From Desulfovibrionaceae bacterium (GTDB lineage Bacteria > Desulfobacterota > Desulfovibrionia > Desulfovibrionales > Desulfovibrionaceae): a stretch of DNA of 64,000 bases. Below the pieces are notes generated by a model. The model ran no database searches. It was not told the origin of the DNA and was given only the letters and a program-made list of their open reading frames with translations. Shown one piece after another: positions 1 to 8,393 of the stretch. Position 1 is the stretch's first letter, and every line of letters begins with the position of its first letter. The stretch spans positions 1 through 64,000 of the forward strand of contig JAHZEL010000003.1 of assembly GCA_019421865.1 (NCBI GenBank), written 5' to 3'. The translations under genes were made by a program, and so were the position numbers.

Positions 1-82
1 CGTTTTCCGCGGCCTTGACCGCCGCGAAGGTACCGGCCGGACCGCCGCCGACGACGGCGACATCGCATTGCAGTGTTTTCAT
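1..82 (-). CDS. FAD-dependent oxidoreductase, N-terminal fragment (runs off the left edge)
   Basis: Only the first 27 residues are present. They begin MKTLQCDVAVVGGGPAG, a beta-strand followed by GxGxxG, the dinucleotide (FAD) binding signature of flavoprotein oxidoreductases. GGAG sits 6 bases before the ATG at 82. A second in-frame ATG at 94 would add four residues, but its own codon supplies the Shine-Dalgarno for the one at 82. The gene is divergent from the HTH-like regulator at 365, with a palindrome between them. The substrate cannot be told from this fragment; fumarate/succinate-type and thioredoxin-reductase-like enzymes both start this way. Confidence 0.75.
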   Translation of the reverse strand, partial: MKTLQCDVAVVGGGPAGTFAAVKAAEN

Positions 83-210
83 GCTGTTCTCCATGCTGAA
101 GGGGTAGAACGTCTCCGGACTACGCTGCCGGAGTTTTTTTCCATTAATGCCAGTAATACGTAATCCCCCTGTATACCTCAACAAGATTTTTTTATTTGTT
201 TTACACAGGT

Positions 211-252
211 TTTGTCTCTGAAAGTCTGTACAGACAGATTTTCAGAGACAAA
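211..252. promoter_or_regulatory. Nested palindrome between divergent genes
   Basis: Outer arms of 13 bases (TTTGTCTCTGAAA at 211-223 and its exact complement at 240-252) enclose a perfect 12-base palindrome GTCTGTACAGAC at 224-235. It lies between the divergently transcribed flavoprotein (start 82) and the HTH-like regulator (start 365). It could be an operator bound by that regulator or a strong hairpin in the regulator leader. There is no T-tract directly after it, so a simple terminator is unlikely. Confidence 0.6.
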
Positions 253-364
253 TGATGAAAAGACGGCTCTGAGCCTCCTGCTGCTGTTGACGCGCTTCCA
301 AGCATTGAACTATGTTGAAAGGCACGGGGAGTGATGTGCGGCGTCCCCGCAAGCGGAGGCGACA

Positions 365-1267
365 ATGCCCAGATACGGGATTACGGATATTGAGAACTTT
401 GTGGAAAAGATTCGCTTTTCCCTGCTGTTGCTGTCGCCCCGCGTTCTTGTGGAAAGAGTGCTCGATGCCGGAGGGCAGCTGACCATCACCACGCTCAACG
501 CCTGGAGAGCCGGACAGAATCTTCCGAGTTATTCCAAACTGCGTCAGTTCTGTCGTGCCGCCAACATCGAGCCTGTGGACTTCCATCTGGATCTCGACGC
601 CTTCATGCGTCGTATCTGCAGCGCCAACGGTATTTCGGAAGAAGACCGCAAGGTTTATGCTGCCCGTTTTCATTCGCAGCAGAATTCGGGCTTGCGGTTC
701 AAGGCCTTCGACTCCGTTTCTTCATCCGACAGCGCAAGGCTTTTCGAGCGGCTGAAAGGCAGCTTTCTGGCCTATAATCTGGTGCTGAACAATCTCGGAT
801 TCGTTCATGCTTCGCTCGTGCGTTTCGAGAAGGTGGAGCATCCCTTCATCGTGGCCCGGTGCCTGTCGCTGCAGGACGACGATTACAGAGAGTATGCGGG
901 GCAGCTTTTTCCGACCAGAAACAATCTCATGCTTATTCTGGAAGCGCAGGGCGAGGCACAGGAGGATTTCGTTTCCATGCTGCTGTGCAAGCCCATGGAT
1001 ACGGGAAAGGATGTATCCTGGCTGAACGGCATTGTGCTTGCTTCGGCCGAAGATCAGATCATCTATCCCTCGGCCGCGCGCATTTACATGGAAAAGCTGT
1101 CGGAAGAAGAGGCGGCGATGGATCCTGCCGAGATTCTTCGTCGTCCCGTGCCTGAGTGGTGCATGGATTTTCTCTCGAACAAGATAAGCGGCTGCGACGG
1201 CGATACCGTGCTGGAAAGCCGTCTGCTTACGCGCTCAAGCGTTGCCCGGGCCAGAGCCGGCAAGTGA
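365..1267 (+). CDS. Putative HTH (XRE-like) regulatory protein
   Basis: A 300-residue protein with GGAGG six bases before the ATG. Residues about 30-70 (VLDAGGQLTITTLNAWRAG followed by a second helix rich in basic and aromatic residues) read like a cro/C1-type helix-turn-helix that selects among tasks rather than a full canonical repressor. The remaining 230 residues match no family I recognise and contain no membrane helix or signal peptide. The gene is divergent from a FAD oxidoreductase with a nested palindrome between them, which suggests local regulation of that flavoprotein. DNA binding is an inference from the pattern; a non-regulatory role is possible. Confidence 0.55.
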   Translation: MPRYGITDIENFVEKIRFSLLLLSPRVLVERVLDAGGQLTITTLNAWRAGQNLPSYSKLRQFCRAANIEPVDFHLDLDAFMRRICSANGISEEDRKVYAARFHSQQNSGLRFKAFDSVSSSDSARLFERLKGSFLAYNLVLNNLGFVHASLVRFEKVEHPFIVARCLSLQDDDYREYAGQLFPTRNNLMLILEAQGEAQEDFVSMLLCKPMDTGKDVSWLNGIVLASAEDQIIYPSAARIYMEKLSEEEAAMDPAEILRRPVPEWCMDFLSNKISGCDGDTVLESRLLTRSSVARARAGK

Positions 1268-1552
1268 TTCCTGCGCGGAAATGATGCTTTTTTTCTTGTG
1301 ACGCCGGGGAAAACGCGTTGCTGCAGTTTGTTTCCGCTTTCCGATACATAACGTGTCCGTCTCGGGCGACCTGTTGCCGTCTCAGCCGGACATGACCTAA
1401 AAGCGTACGGCATGGGGTCCGTCGGATGGAGAAATGCCTCCGTATGGACAGTTCTACGGCTACGCGGGAGAAAGCTGCTCTGTCGCGGAACACAAGAAAT
1501 AAAAGCAAAGCTCCGGCGGATCAGGAACCGTCCGTCGGATACGGGATACGTC

Positions 1553-2161
1553 ATGAGTATGTTTTTTCAGGGGCTGCTTATGGGATTCGCCTATGTGGCT
1601 CCCATCGGCGTGCAGAATCTTTTCGTCATCAATTCGGCCCTGTCGCTTGAACGGCGGCAGGCCCTTCTGACGGCGCTGATCGTCATTTTCTTCGACGTGA
1701 CGCTGGCCCTTGCCTGCTTCTGGTGGATAGGCGCGGTGATGAAGCATCATATCTGGCTGCAGAAGGCCATTCTGCTTATCGGCAGTCTTGTGGTGCTTCA
1801 TATCGGCTTCGGCCTGCTGCGCGCCAAACCCGCGGAGATATCGGGAGAGCGGCAGGCCTTGCCTCTGCTCAAGACCATTTCCTTTGCCTGCGTGGTGACG
1901 TGGTTCAACCCGCAGGCCGTCATCGACGGTACGATGATGCTTGGGGCCTTTCACGCCACGCTTGTCGGAAAAGGGGCGGCGCAGTTCATTTTCGGCGTCA
2001 TGACGGCTTCAACGCTGTGGTTTCTGTCGCTGACGCTTTTGATTTCCTTTTTCAGGCGGAAGTTTCATGCCGGAGTACTGAGAGGCATCAATATCCTTTC
2101 AGGGCTCATCATTCTGTTTTACGGCGCCAAACTTCTTCTGGCCTTTCTGCGAATGCTGTAA
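1553..2161 (+). CDS. LysE/ArgO-family amino acid exporter
   Basis: The 202-residue protein has the LysE layout: an N-terminal helix with APIGVQN, several further hydrophobic segments and the conserved WFNPQAVIDG stretch near residue 120. Its length fits the family (about 200-210). I chose the ATG at 1553 because it is the first codon giving this topology; the open frame extends upstream without family similarity. The Shine-Dalgarno is weak. LysE proteins export basic amino acids or other small metabolites from the cytoplasm; the substrate is not set by sequence alone. No LysR-type regulator, often its neighbour, is visible, and the 285 bases upstream show no recognisable lysine riboswitch. 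Confidence 0.8.
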   Translation: MSMFFQGLLMGFAYVAPIGVQNLFVINSALSLERRQALLTALIVIFFDVTLALACFWWIGAVMKHHIWLQKAILLIGSLVVLHIGFGLLRAKPAEISGERQALPLLKTISFACVVTWFNPQAVIDGTMMLGAFHATLVGKGAAQFIFGVMTASTLWFLSLTLLISFFRRKFHAGVLRGINILSGLIILFYGAKLLLAFLRML

Positions 2162-2186
2162 GCAGATGCTAAACGCCCTGAGACAG

Positions 2187-2870
2187 CTAGATATCTTTTA
2201 TTTTCAGTATATTATACGAAACATCCGTATCGTAGGCATCCATGTTTTCCCGCTGCTTTAGCGCGTTCACTATCCGGATGGTCACCGGCAGAACGACGAT
2301 TTCATAGGCCGTCTTGGCAAAAATCTGAATGGCCATGAGCTTCAGCAGTTCTTCCACGGGTACCAGTCCGCCGAAGGCGAGGGGAAAAAAGATCATGGAA
2401 TCCGCACTTTCGCCGGCGAGGGTGGAAACAACGGCGCGTGCCGAAAAGTGTTTTCCCTGGCTGGATATTTTCATTCTGCTCATGACATAGGCGTTGAGAA
2501 AGGAGCCGAGCAGAAAGGCGAGCAGGCTGGCGACGGCGATTCTCGGCGCAAGACCAAAGACGAAGCGGAAGGCCGCCTCGCCTTCCCAGAAGGGCGCGGA
2601 AGGCAGTGCAACGGCAAGCTGGAACAGCGCAAGCATGGAGAAGTTGGTGAGGAACCCGAGCCAGATGATGAGTCTGGCCTTGCGGAAGCCCCAGACTTCG
2701 GCAATGCAGTCGTTGATGATGTAGGAGACGGGAAAGACCAGAAAACCTGCGGTAATGGTGACAGGCCCGAGCTGAATGATCTTGGTTTCCAGGAGATTGG
2801 AGGCGATGAGGCAGGCGCAGAACACGATGCCGAGCAGCATGAAGGACAGAGATACGGTAGTGTTTTTCAT
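2187..2870 (-). CDS. yhhQ: Queuosine precursor transporter (YhhQ/VUT family)
   Basis: A 227-residue membrane protein with about six hydrophobic segments. It carries family-typical stretches such as LLETKIIQLG, FPVSYIINDCIAEVWGFRKAR and the region around LAGESADSMIFFPLAF. YhhQ-type proteins import preQ0/preQ1 across the inner membrane for queuosine modification of tRNA. No other queuosine gene lies nearby. No good Shine-Dalgarno precedes the ATG; the leader instead holds a short A-rich stretch that could fold as a pseudoknot (see 2873-2902). The gene is convergent with the LysE gene, 25 bases apart, with no clear terminator between them. Confidence 0.85.
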   Translation of the reverse strand: MKNTTVSLSFMLLGIVFCACLIASNLLETKIIQLGPVTITAGFLVFPVSYIINDCIAEVWGFRKARLIIWLGFLTNFSMLALFQLAVALPSAPFWEGEAAFRFVFGLAPRIAVASLLAFLLGSFLNAYVMSRMKISSQGKHFSARAVVSTLAGESADSMIFFPLAFGGLVPVEELLKLMAIQIFAKTAYEIVVLPVTIRIVNALKQRENMDAYDTDVSYNILKIKDI

Positions 2871-2872
2871 GA

Positions 2873-2902
2873 CTTGTTTTTTACGTGGTTTTCAAGCACA
2901 CG
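2873..2902 (-). promoter_or_regulatory. Possible H-type pseudoknot (preQ1-I-like) in the yhhQ leader
   Basis: On the transcribed strand CGTG (2902-2899) can pair with CACG (2887-2884), leaving a loop that contains CTTG (2896-2893). This CTTG can pair with CAAG (2876-2873) after an A6 tract, ending three bases from the yhhQ start. That layout (short stem, loop, A-rich tail pairing back) is the preQ1-I riboswitch fold, and the gene is a queuosine-precursor transporter. Against it: the stem is only four pairs, the expected specificity C in the loop is not evident, and no Shine-Dalgarno is embedded. Confidence 0.2.
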
Positions 2903-3335
2903 GTTGAAGGTTGGCGAGCCGTTCAGGGAACTATCGTCTGAACGACCTCTCGTCAAGTCGTCTTGCGGGGTGGAAGGGGGGGCGGAAAGGAGCTTCAGAA
3001 CAGCGCGGGATGCGTTGCCTGCGCTGTTTTTCTGGATGTTTTCTGTCTGCCTGAAAGCGGGCCGTTTTCCGGCGTTTTTCCGGGCAGGAGCGCTGTGAAT
3101 TGTTCCTTCGCGTTCTTTCCAGCGTGAGTCAGTCTCAGAATGAGGATCTCCATAAAAAACGCCCCGGCTTCAGAGAATGCCGGGGCTTTTTTATGGTGAC
3201 ACGGTTGAGCGGCCAAGCTCTTGAAGGAGACGCTGACAAAGGCGTTTCGAGAGTTTTTACTGCCGCACAGATCTGCCTCGAAAGGCGGCACGCTCAGGCG
3301 TTCCGCGTTGTCCCGGGCAGAACGTCAGATTTGAA
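2903..3335. other. Intergenic stretch, no gene seen apart from a terminator
   Basis: Between the yhhQ leader and the aminotransferase stop codon I find no open frame with a credible start or family resemblance. The only clear element is the GC-rich hairpin at 3154-3192. Frames that cross it read through the terminator stem and are not credible proteins. Confidence 0.6.
3154..3192 (-). terminator. Intrinsic terminator (bidirectional form) downstream of the aminotransferase
   Basis: GCCCCGGC at 3161-3168 pairs exactly with GCCGGGGC at 3179-3186 around a 10-base loop. The stem is flanked by A6 on the left (T6 on the minus strand) and T6 on the right. The minus-strand aminotransferase gene ending at 3336 is the only unit pointing into it. 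Confidence 0.85.
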
Positions 3336-4607
3336 TCAGCGGTGTTCACGCACGAGCGCGGCGATGCGTTCGATGCCCGTCTTGACCACGTCGCGGGAAG
3401 GACCGTAGGAGAAGCGCACCCAGGAGCGGTAGGGTTCTTCAGCCGGACGGGTTCTGTAGGGACGCACGTCGAAGAAGCGCCCGGGCACGGTCATGACCTT
3501 GCGGGAGAGGCAGGCATGGAAGAAGGCGTCGGCATCGTTGAGAGGTGCTGGAAGATCGCGGATGCTGGCCCAGATGTAGAAGGTGCCGCGAGGTTCCGCC
3601 GCGGGGCGGATGCCGATTTCGGCGAGGCCTTCCAGCATGAGCTTGCGCTTGTAGGCGAATTCCGCACGCAGAGCGGTGGTTTCCTGTTCCATGCGGGAAG
3701 GTTCGAGCGCGGCGAGGGTGGCGCGCTGGGCAAGCATGGAGGGACCGCCGTCCACGGCGCTGGCGGCACGGTTCAGCATTTCGATGATGTGCTTGGGACC
3801 GACGGCCCAGCCGGCTCTCCAGCCGGGATAGCGGTGGCTCTTGGTCAGACCGTCGAAGATGACGACCGGGTCCTTGTCCACGTCTTCCACGAATTCGGCG
3901 GCGGAGACGGGACCGGCGGCAGGAGAGCCGTCCTGATTGTAGATGAAGTGGGAGTAGAACTCGTCGCTTCCGAGCAGGCAGTTTTCTCTGCGGGCGGTGG
4001 CTACGTAGCTTTCCAGAGTTTCACCGGAAATGAGTTCGCCCGTGGGGTTGCAGGGGTTGGAGAACACGAAGACGTTTGCGCGTTCCTGATGGATGAAGTT
4101 CTCCAGCGTGGCGGCGGGAATGGAGAAGGCGTCTTCTTCGGCGGCGCGGATGGGCAGAAGCACGCAGCGGTTGCGAAGGCTGTAGAGATAGTCTTCGTAG
4201 GCGGTGTAGTCGGGGTTCTTGTAGGCGATGCGGGCGCCGTCGGCCAGAATGGTGTAGAGACGGGTCAGGGCAAGACGACCGCCGCAGGCAAAGCTGACGT
4301 TGTCGGCCGTGTACTTGGACTTGCCGCGGCGATAGGTTCTGTTGACCATGTCGGCGATGGCTTCGCGCACTTCGCCGGTACCGCCCACGGGGCCGTAGGC
4401 GTGATCGGCGGGATCGATGTCGATGTGGCTGATGCGCTCCGGAGCGCCGGGCATGTTGCCGACTTCAGGCTGCCCCTGACCGAGGTTGCACCAGTCGGGA
4501 TGTCCGTTCCAGAAGCCCAGCTTGGAAGCTTCGTGAACGACCCAGATGACGCCCATGTAGGGGACGTCTCTGACCATGGGGAAGGACTGAGACATATCCT
4601 TATCCAT
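3336..4607 (-). CDS. Class I/II PLP-dependent aminotransferase
   Basis: A 423-residue fold-type I aminotransferase. The motif SNPCNPTGE near residue 183, the DEFYSHF segment and the Schiff-base lysine context TKSHRYPGWRAGW near residue 258, followed by a Gly-rich C-terminal domain with WVRFSYG, are all present. Such enzymes exchange an amino group between an amino acid and a 2-oxo acid in the cytoplasm. AAGGAG lies nine bases before the chosen ATG. A terminator at 4711-4743 separates it from the upstream phosphoribosyltransferase gene, so it is probably its own unit. The donor and acceptor cannot be assigned. Confidence 0.85.
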   Translation of the reverse strand: MDKDMSQSFPMVRDVPYMGVIWVVHEASKLGFWNGHPDWCNLGQGQPEVGNMPGAPERISHIDIDPADHAYGPVGGTGEVREAIADMVNRTYRRGKSKYTADNVSFACGGRLALTRLYTILADGARIAYKNPDYTAYEDYLYSLRNRCVLLPIRAAEEDAFSIPAATLENFIHQERANVFVFSNPCNPTGELISGETLESYVATARRENCLLGSDEFYSHFIYNQDGSPAAGPVSAAEFVEDVDKDPVVIFDGLTKSHRYPGWRAGWAVGPKHIIEMLNRAASAVDGGPSMLAQRATLAALEPSRMEQETTALRAEFAYKRKLMLEGLAEIGIRPAAEPRGTFYIWASIRDLPAPLNDADAFFHACLSRKVMTVPGRFFDVRPYRTRPAEEPYRSWVRFSYGPSRDVVKTGIERIAALVREHR

Positions 4608-4710
4608 ACGATTCTGCTCCTTGTTTTTCGGAAAGTCTCGATGCTCTCCGCAGCAGGCGGCTTCCGCCGGATGGGACGGAAACGACGGGGTGTCGGAGCA
4701 TCAATGTTTG

Positions 4711-4743
4711 AAAAAAGGCGGTCGCACAGGCGGCCGCCTTTCG
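4711..4743 (-). terminator. Intrinsic terminator after the phosphoribosyltransferase gene
   Basis: On the minus strand a GC-rich stem built from GGCGGCCG and CGACCGCC (one G-U pair) is followed by T6 (the A6 run at 4711-4716 on the plus strand). It lies 23 bases after the stop codon at 4766. Confidence 0.8.
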
Positions 4744-4765
4744 AACTTGTGACAGGCGTTCTCGG

Positions 4766-5344
4766 TTAGTCGAGTCTGTCGATGGGCGTATAGGTTCCGT
4801 CGGGATTGGGACGGAACACATAATGTTCCTTCAGGAAGATGATGTCCTTGCGGTACACGGACTGCAGCTCGGCCAGAATGGCGGCACGGGCCACGACGTT
4901 GGCGCCTGCAGCCTTTGCAAGAGACTCGATGGCCTCGATGGATTCGCCAGTGGCGATGACGTCGTCAATGAGGGCGACGCGCTTGCCGCGGATCTTTTCC
5001 GCTTCGCAACCGTCGAGCCAGAGGGTCTGTTCCTTCTGCGTGGTCACGGAAAACACGGAGTGGGAAATGGCATTCTGCATGTAGGGCTTGCGGCTCTTGC
5101 GGGCGACCACGAAGTCCTTCATGCCCATGAGGCGGCTGATTTCGTAGGTCAGGCAGATGCCTTTCGCCTCGGCGGTCATGAGAACGTCCACTTCAGGCAG
5201 ACGCTTCATGAGCTCGGGGGCGACGGTCTGGATAAGTTCGGTGTCGGAAAGCACGACGAAGCTGGCAAGCGCGAGATTTTCCCCGATCTTGACGAAGGGG
5301 AGCTTGCGCTTCAGGCCCATGATTTCAAAGTCGAAGTATTCCAC
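4766..5344 (-). CDS. Purine-type phosphoribosyltransferase (Apt-like)
   Basis: A 192-residue type I phosphoribosyltransferase. The PRPP-binding loop VALIDDVIATGESIEA near residue 123 is intact. The region around MTAEAKGICLTYEISRLMG (near residue 56) and VVARKSRKPYM match adenine/xanthine-type enzymes. The reaction would join a purine base to PRPP, giving the nucleotide, in the cytoplasm. It begins 42 bases after the AbgT transporter gene and is probably cotranscribed with it. GGAGG lies just before the ATG. Adenine is the likeliest base by resemblance; hypoxanthine or xanthine cannot be excluded. Confidence 0.8.
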   Translation of the reverse strand: MEYFDFEIMGLKRKLPFVKIGENLALASFVVLSDTELIQTVAPELMKRLPEVDVLMTAEAKGICLTYEISRLMGMKDFVVARKSRKPYMQNAISHSVFSVTTQKEQTLWLDGCEAEKIRGKRVALIDDVIATGESIEAIESLAKAAGANVVARAAILAELQSVYRKDIIFLKEHYVFRPNPDGTYTPIDRLD

Positions 5345-5386
5345 AGGTCCTCCTAGGACGGAATAGGATGATGCGGGGGGCCGGTC

Positions 5387-6901
5387 TTACAGGAAGACGG
5401 GCGCGCCGGGGCCGAGGGGCAGATCGAGCTGCATCCAGATGATGAGGAAGAGGCCCCAGAAGAACAGGATGCCCAGAGCATACGGCAGCATCAGGGAAAT
5501 GATGGTGCCGAGTCCCGCGTTTTTCGCATATTTCTGTGCCACGCCGATGACGAAGGCCATGAACGGTTCAAGCGGAGAAATGGCGTTGGTGGTGGAGTCG
5601 GCCACACGGTAGGCGGCCTGAACGAAGTAGGGGGAAAGTTGCATCTGCATGAGCATGGGCACGAAGATGGGAGCAAGAAGGGCCCACTTGGCCATGGCGC
5701 TGCCGATGAAGAAGTTGATGCAGGCGGTGAGGATGAGGAAGGCCACGACCAGCGGAATGCCGGAGAAGCCGGTATTGTTGAGGAACGCCGCGCCCTGGAT
5801 GGAAAGATACATATCCAGGTTGGTGTAGGCGAAGCTGGAAACGAACTGACCGGCGGCGAAGCAGAGCACGATGAAGGGAGCGAATTCCTTCATGGAACGG
5901 CTCATGAAGCGCACCACGTCCTTATCGTTGCGAATGACCTTGGTTCTCACGCCGTAGGGGATGGAAACGGCAAGGAAGAAGCCGAGCAGGATGGGCACCA
6001 GCGAGTCGAGGAAGGGAGAGGGCACGATGCCGTGCGTCTTGGGATTGCGCAGGATGCCGTCTTCGGGAACCACCGTCAGCAGCACGAGGGCGATGTAGAT
6101 GAGGCCGCCGATGAGGGCGGCACGCAGGCCGCGGCGTTCTTCCTCGGTGAGGGACATGTCTTCGCTTTCCATGGCGCCTTCATGCATGGCCACGCCTTCG
6201 AGTCTGGGTTCCACGACCTTCTCCGTGAGGAACACGATGACCGCGGTGACGACGAAGGTGGAAGCCGCCATGAAGTACCAGTTGACGGCAGGATGCACGG
6301 TGATGGAAGGATCAATAATCTGAGCGGCCTGCTGCGTGATGGCGGCCAGACCCACGTCGGTGCCCACCACGAGAATGTTGGCGTTCAGACCGGCGGCGCA
6401 GCCGGCGAAACCGGTGGCCATGCCGGCCAGCGGATTTCTTCCGAGGCCCTTGAAGATCATGGCGCCGAGGGGAGGAACCACCACGAAGGCGGCGCTGGAG
6501 GCCATGTTGCCCATGACGCCGCAGAAGGCGATGATGGCGGTGACCATGCTGCGGGGAGCGCTGAGAATGGAGGCGCGCAGCACGGAAGAGAGCAGGCCCA
6601 CTTCTTCGGCAACGCCGAGGCCGAGCATCATGACGAGCACGAGGCCGAGGGGCTTGAACTTCACGAAGTTGTCGACACAGCTTTTCAGGAACCACGTTAG
6701 GCCGTCGGCAGAAGCAAGGCTCTGCACGGCAAGCGTCTTACCCTTGGGGTCGACCATGGTGATGCCCTGAAACAGGTAGGAGAGCACCATGACGACCAGC
6801 GTGAGGATCAGGAATATGGTGACGGGATGCGGCAGCTTGTTGCCGGCGCGTTCGATGAAACCGAGAATCCCGGAGAGGTTTTCGACTTGTTCTTTGGCCA
6901 T
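5387..6901 (-). CDS. abgT: AbgT-family transporter (p-aminobenzoyl-glutamate type)
   Basis: A 504-residue inner-membrane protein with about ten or more hydrophobic segments, matching AbgT length. Family-typical stretches include ERAGNKLPHPVTIF at the N-terminus, SAAFVVVPPLGAMIF and the conserved FIGSAMAKWALLAPIFVPM near residue 400. AbgT proteins move p-aminobenzoyl-glutamate, and some members export sulfonamides. The gene lies between an M20 amidohydrolase upstream and a phosphoribosyltransferase downstream on the same strand. The pairing with the hydrolase supports uptake and cleavage of folate breakdown products. AAGGAG precedes the ATG by about ten bases. Confidence 0.85.
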   Translation of the reverse strand: MAKEQVENLSGILGFIERAGNKLPHPVTIFLILTLVVMVLSYLFQGITMVDPKGKTLAVQSLASADGLTWFLKSCVDNFVKFKPLGLVLVMMLGLGVAEEVGLLSSVLRASILSAPRSMVTAIIAFCGVMGNMASSAAFVVVPPLGAMIFKGLGRNPLAGMATGFAGCAAGLNANILVVGTDVGLAAITQQAAQIIDPSITVHPAVNWYFMAASTFVVTAVIVFLTEKVVEPRLEGVAMHEGAMESEDMSLTEEERRGLRAALIGGLIYIALVLLTVVPEDGILRNPKTHGIVPSPFLDSLVPILLGFFLAVSIPYGVRTKVIRNDKDVVRFMSRSMKEFAPFIVLCFAAGQFVSSFAYTNLDMYLSIQGAAFLNNTGFSGIPLVVAFLILTACINFFIGSAMAKWALLAPIFVPMLMQMQLSPYFVQAAYRVADSTTNAISPLEPFMAFVIGVAQKYAKNAGLGTIISLMLPYALGILFFWGLFLIIWMQLDLPLGPGAPVFL

Positions 6902-6949
6902 GAACGGAAGCTCCTTGGACAGAGTGCGGTGTAGGGGGCTGTAAGCAAA

Positions 6950-6982
6950 GCATCACGGCGCGGAAGATCCGCGACGTGATGC
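6950..6982 (-). terminator. Intercistronic hairpin between the M20 and AbgT genes
   Basis: Eight-base arms (GCATCACG and its complement) enclose a second stem (CGCGG/CCGCG), giving a long rod. On the minus strand it is followed by TTTGCTT, a poor T-tract. It could reduce transcription into abgT or protect a processed end; full termination is uncertain. Confidence 0.45.
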
Positions 6983-7002
6983 AGGGAAACCGGGGGAAAG
7001 GG

Positions 7003-8190
7003 TTAGTCGTCGAGGTCGGTTGCTTCGAAGGCCTCGCGGCTGCTCTTGCGCAGCTCTTCGTTCGTAAGCACGTCGAAGCCGGTCATGCACATGGCATTGG
7101 CGGCCAGAAGCATGCCGTTGAAGCCGCCTTCGGAATGGCTGGCTTCAGCAAAGGCAGGCGTGTGGCCGACAAGGTGGGCTCCGCCGATGGAAATGTAGGG
7201 ATGAATGGAAGGCGCCCTGAAGCTGACGTTGCCCATGTCGGTGGAGTAGCTGCTGGGCACTTCTCTGATGTAGCTTTCCCCGAGCAGGTCGAGGTTGGCG
7301 GCAAAGGCGTCCAGCAGGGGCATATTGTGACGCATGGTGTAGTAGGGGCGCGCGGAGTGGCGGTAGGAGAACTCGCATCCGAGGGCCTGGGCACAGCAGC
7401 GGGCGCAGTTGACCACGCGTTCGATGGCATTGTTGAGCGTTTCGGGCTTGCGGGCACGCACGCCGTAGCGCAGACGGGCGAATTCGGGAATGGTATTGAT
7501 GGAGGTGCCGGTATCGGTGAGCAGACCGTGGATGCGCACGTCATGCGTCATGTGCTGGCGCAGGCTGTTGATGCCCATGACGGCGAGAGCGGCGGCGTCC
7601 ATGGCATTGATGCCCTTTTCGGGAGCGCCGGCGGCATGGGCGGCCTTGCCCTTGAAGTCCATTTCAAGGTTGGCGCGGGAAATGAGCTGCTGCTTGAGAA
7701 TGGTGCGGCCTTCGGCATGGGCGGCGATGACGGCGTCCATCTTGTCGAAGAGACCGGCTTCGGTCATGGGAACCTTGCCGCCGGCATCTCTGACGTTGCC
7801 TTCTTCAGCCGGAGTGCCGAAAACATGAACGGTGCCTGCCGGAAGGTGACGGGCCAGAGCCACGGCGGCAGCGCAGGAGGCGGTGCCGAAAAGATTGTGT
7901 CCGCAGGCATGGCCGAGGCCGGGAAGGGCGTCGAACTCAGCAAGGAAAGCCACATTCGGGCCTTCGCCGGAACCGTAGACGGCATGGAAGGCCGTGGGCA
8001 TGTCGAGCAGCCCGCGCTCCACCTTGAAGCCGTTTTCTTCAAGAAAATCGGCAAGACGGGCGGATGATTTGAATTCCTGGTAGCCCAGTTCCGGTTCTGC
8101 GAAAATAGCGGAGGCTATTTCCTTCATCTGCGGGAAAAGCTTTTTGAGTTCATCCAGCAACAGAATCTTGTCGTGAGGGATTTCAGCCAT
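7003..8190 (-). CDS. M20-family amidohydrolase, AbgB-like
   Basis: A 395-residue M20 (carboxypeptidase Ss1) enzyme with the metal-binding stretch EFDALPGLGHACGHN near residue 85 and TPAEEG near residue 125, plus the inserted dimerisation domain. Such enzymes hydrolyse amide bonds of N-acyl amino acids. Placed directly upstream of an AbgT transporter it most likely cleaves p-aminobenzoyl-glutamate, although no separate AbgA subunit is visible. GGAGG lies 4-8 bases before the ATG. It is probably the first gene of the unit that continues through abgT and the phosphoribosyltransferase. An indole-acetyl or N-acetyl amino acid substrate is the alternative. Confidence 0.85.
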   Translation of the reverse strand: MAEIPHDKILLLDELKKLFPQMKEIASAIFAEPELGYQEFKSSARLADFLEENGFKVERGLLDMPTAFHAVYGSGEGPNVAFLAEFDALPGLGHACGHNLFGTASCAAAVALARHLPAGTVHVFGTPAEEGNVRDAGGKVPMTEAGLFDKMDAVIAAHAEGRTILKQQLISRANLEMDFKGKAAHAAGAPEKGINAMDAAALAVMGINSLRQHMTHDVRIHGLLTDTGTSINTIPEFARLRYGVRARKPETLNNAIERVVNCARCCAQALGCEFSYRHSARPYYTMRHNMPLLDAFAANLDLLGESYIREVPSSYSTDMGNVSFRAPSIHPYISIGGAHLVGHTPAFAEASHSEGGFNGMLLAANAMCMTGFDVLTNEELRKSSREAFEATDLDD

Positions 8191-8310
8191 GCATCGCCTC
8201 CTTAATAAAAATCATGGAAAAAGTACGCGTTCTGAGCACCCTACTCATTAATAGAAAGGGAAGCAAGAAAAAGAAAGGAAAAATTCTTCGTTTTCGTCAT
8301 GTTCGGGACG

Positions 8311-8362
8311 AAAAAAAAGGATTCTCCGCCATGCCCGAAAGAGAAAGCCTGACGGAGAATCC
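8311..8362 (-). terminator. Intrinsic terminator downstream of pap
   Basis: GGATTCTCCG at 8319-8328 pairs exactly with CGGAGAATCC at 8353-8362. On the minus strand it is followed by T8. It begins 32 bases after the stop codon of the polyphosphate:AMP phosphotransferase gene. Confidence 0.85.
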
Positions 8363-8393
8363 TTGCGGTGTCGGGATTTTCGTTTTTTTTTCG

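Noticed and set aside
1268..1552. Lysine riboswitch upstream of the LysE gene
   Set aside because: No conserved L-box core or matching stems were found by eye.
2995..3291. A 98-codon minus-strand frame between yhhQ and the aminotransferase
   Set aside because: It reads through the terminator stem at 3154-3192 and resembles no family.
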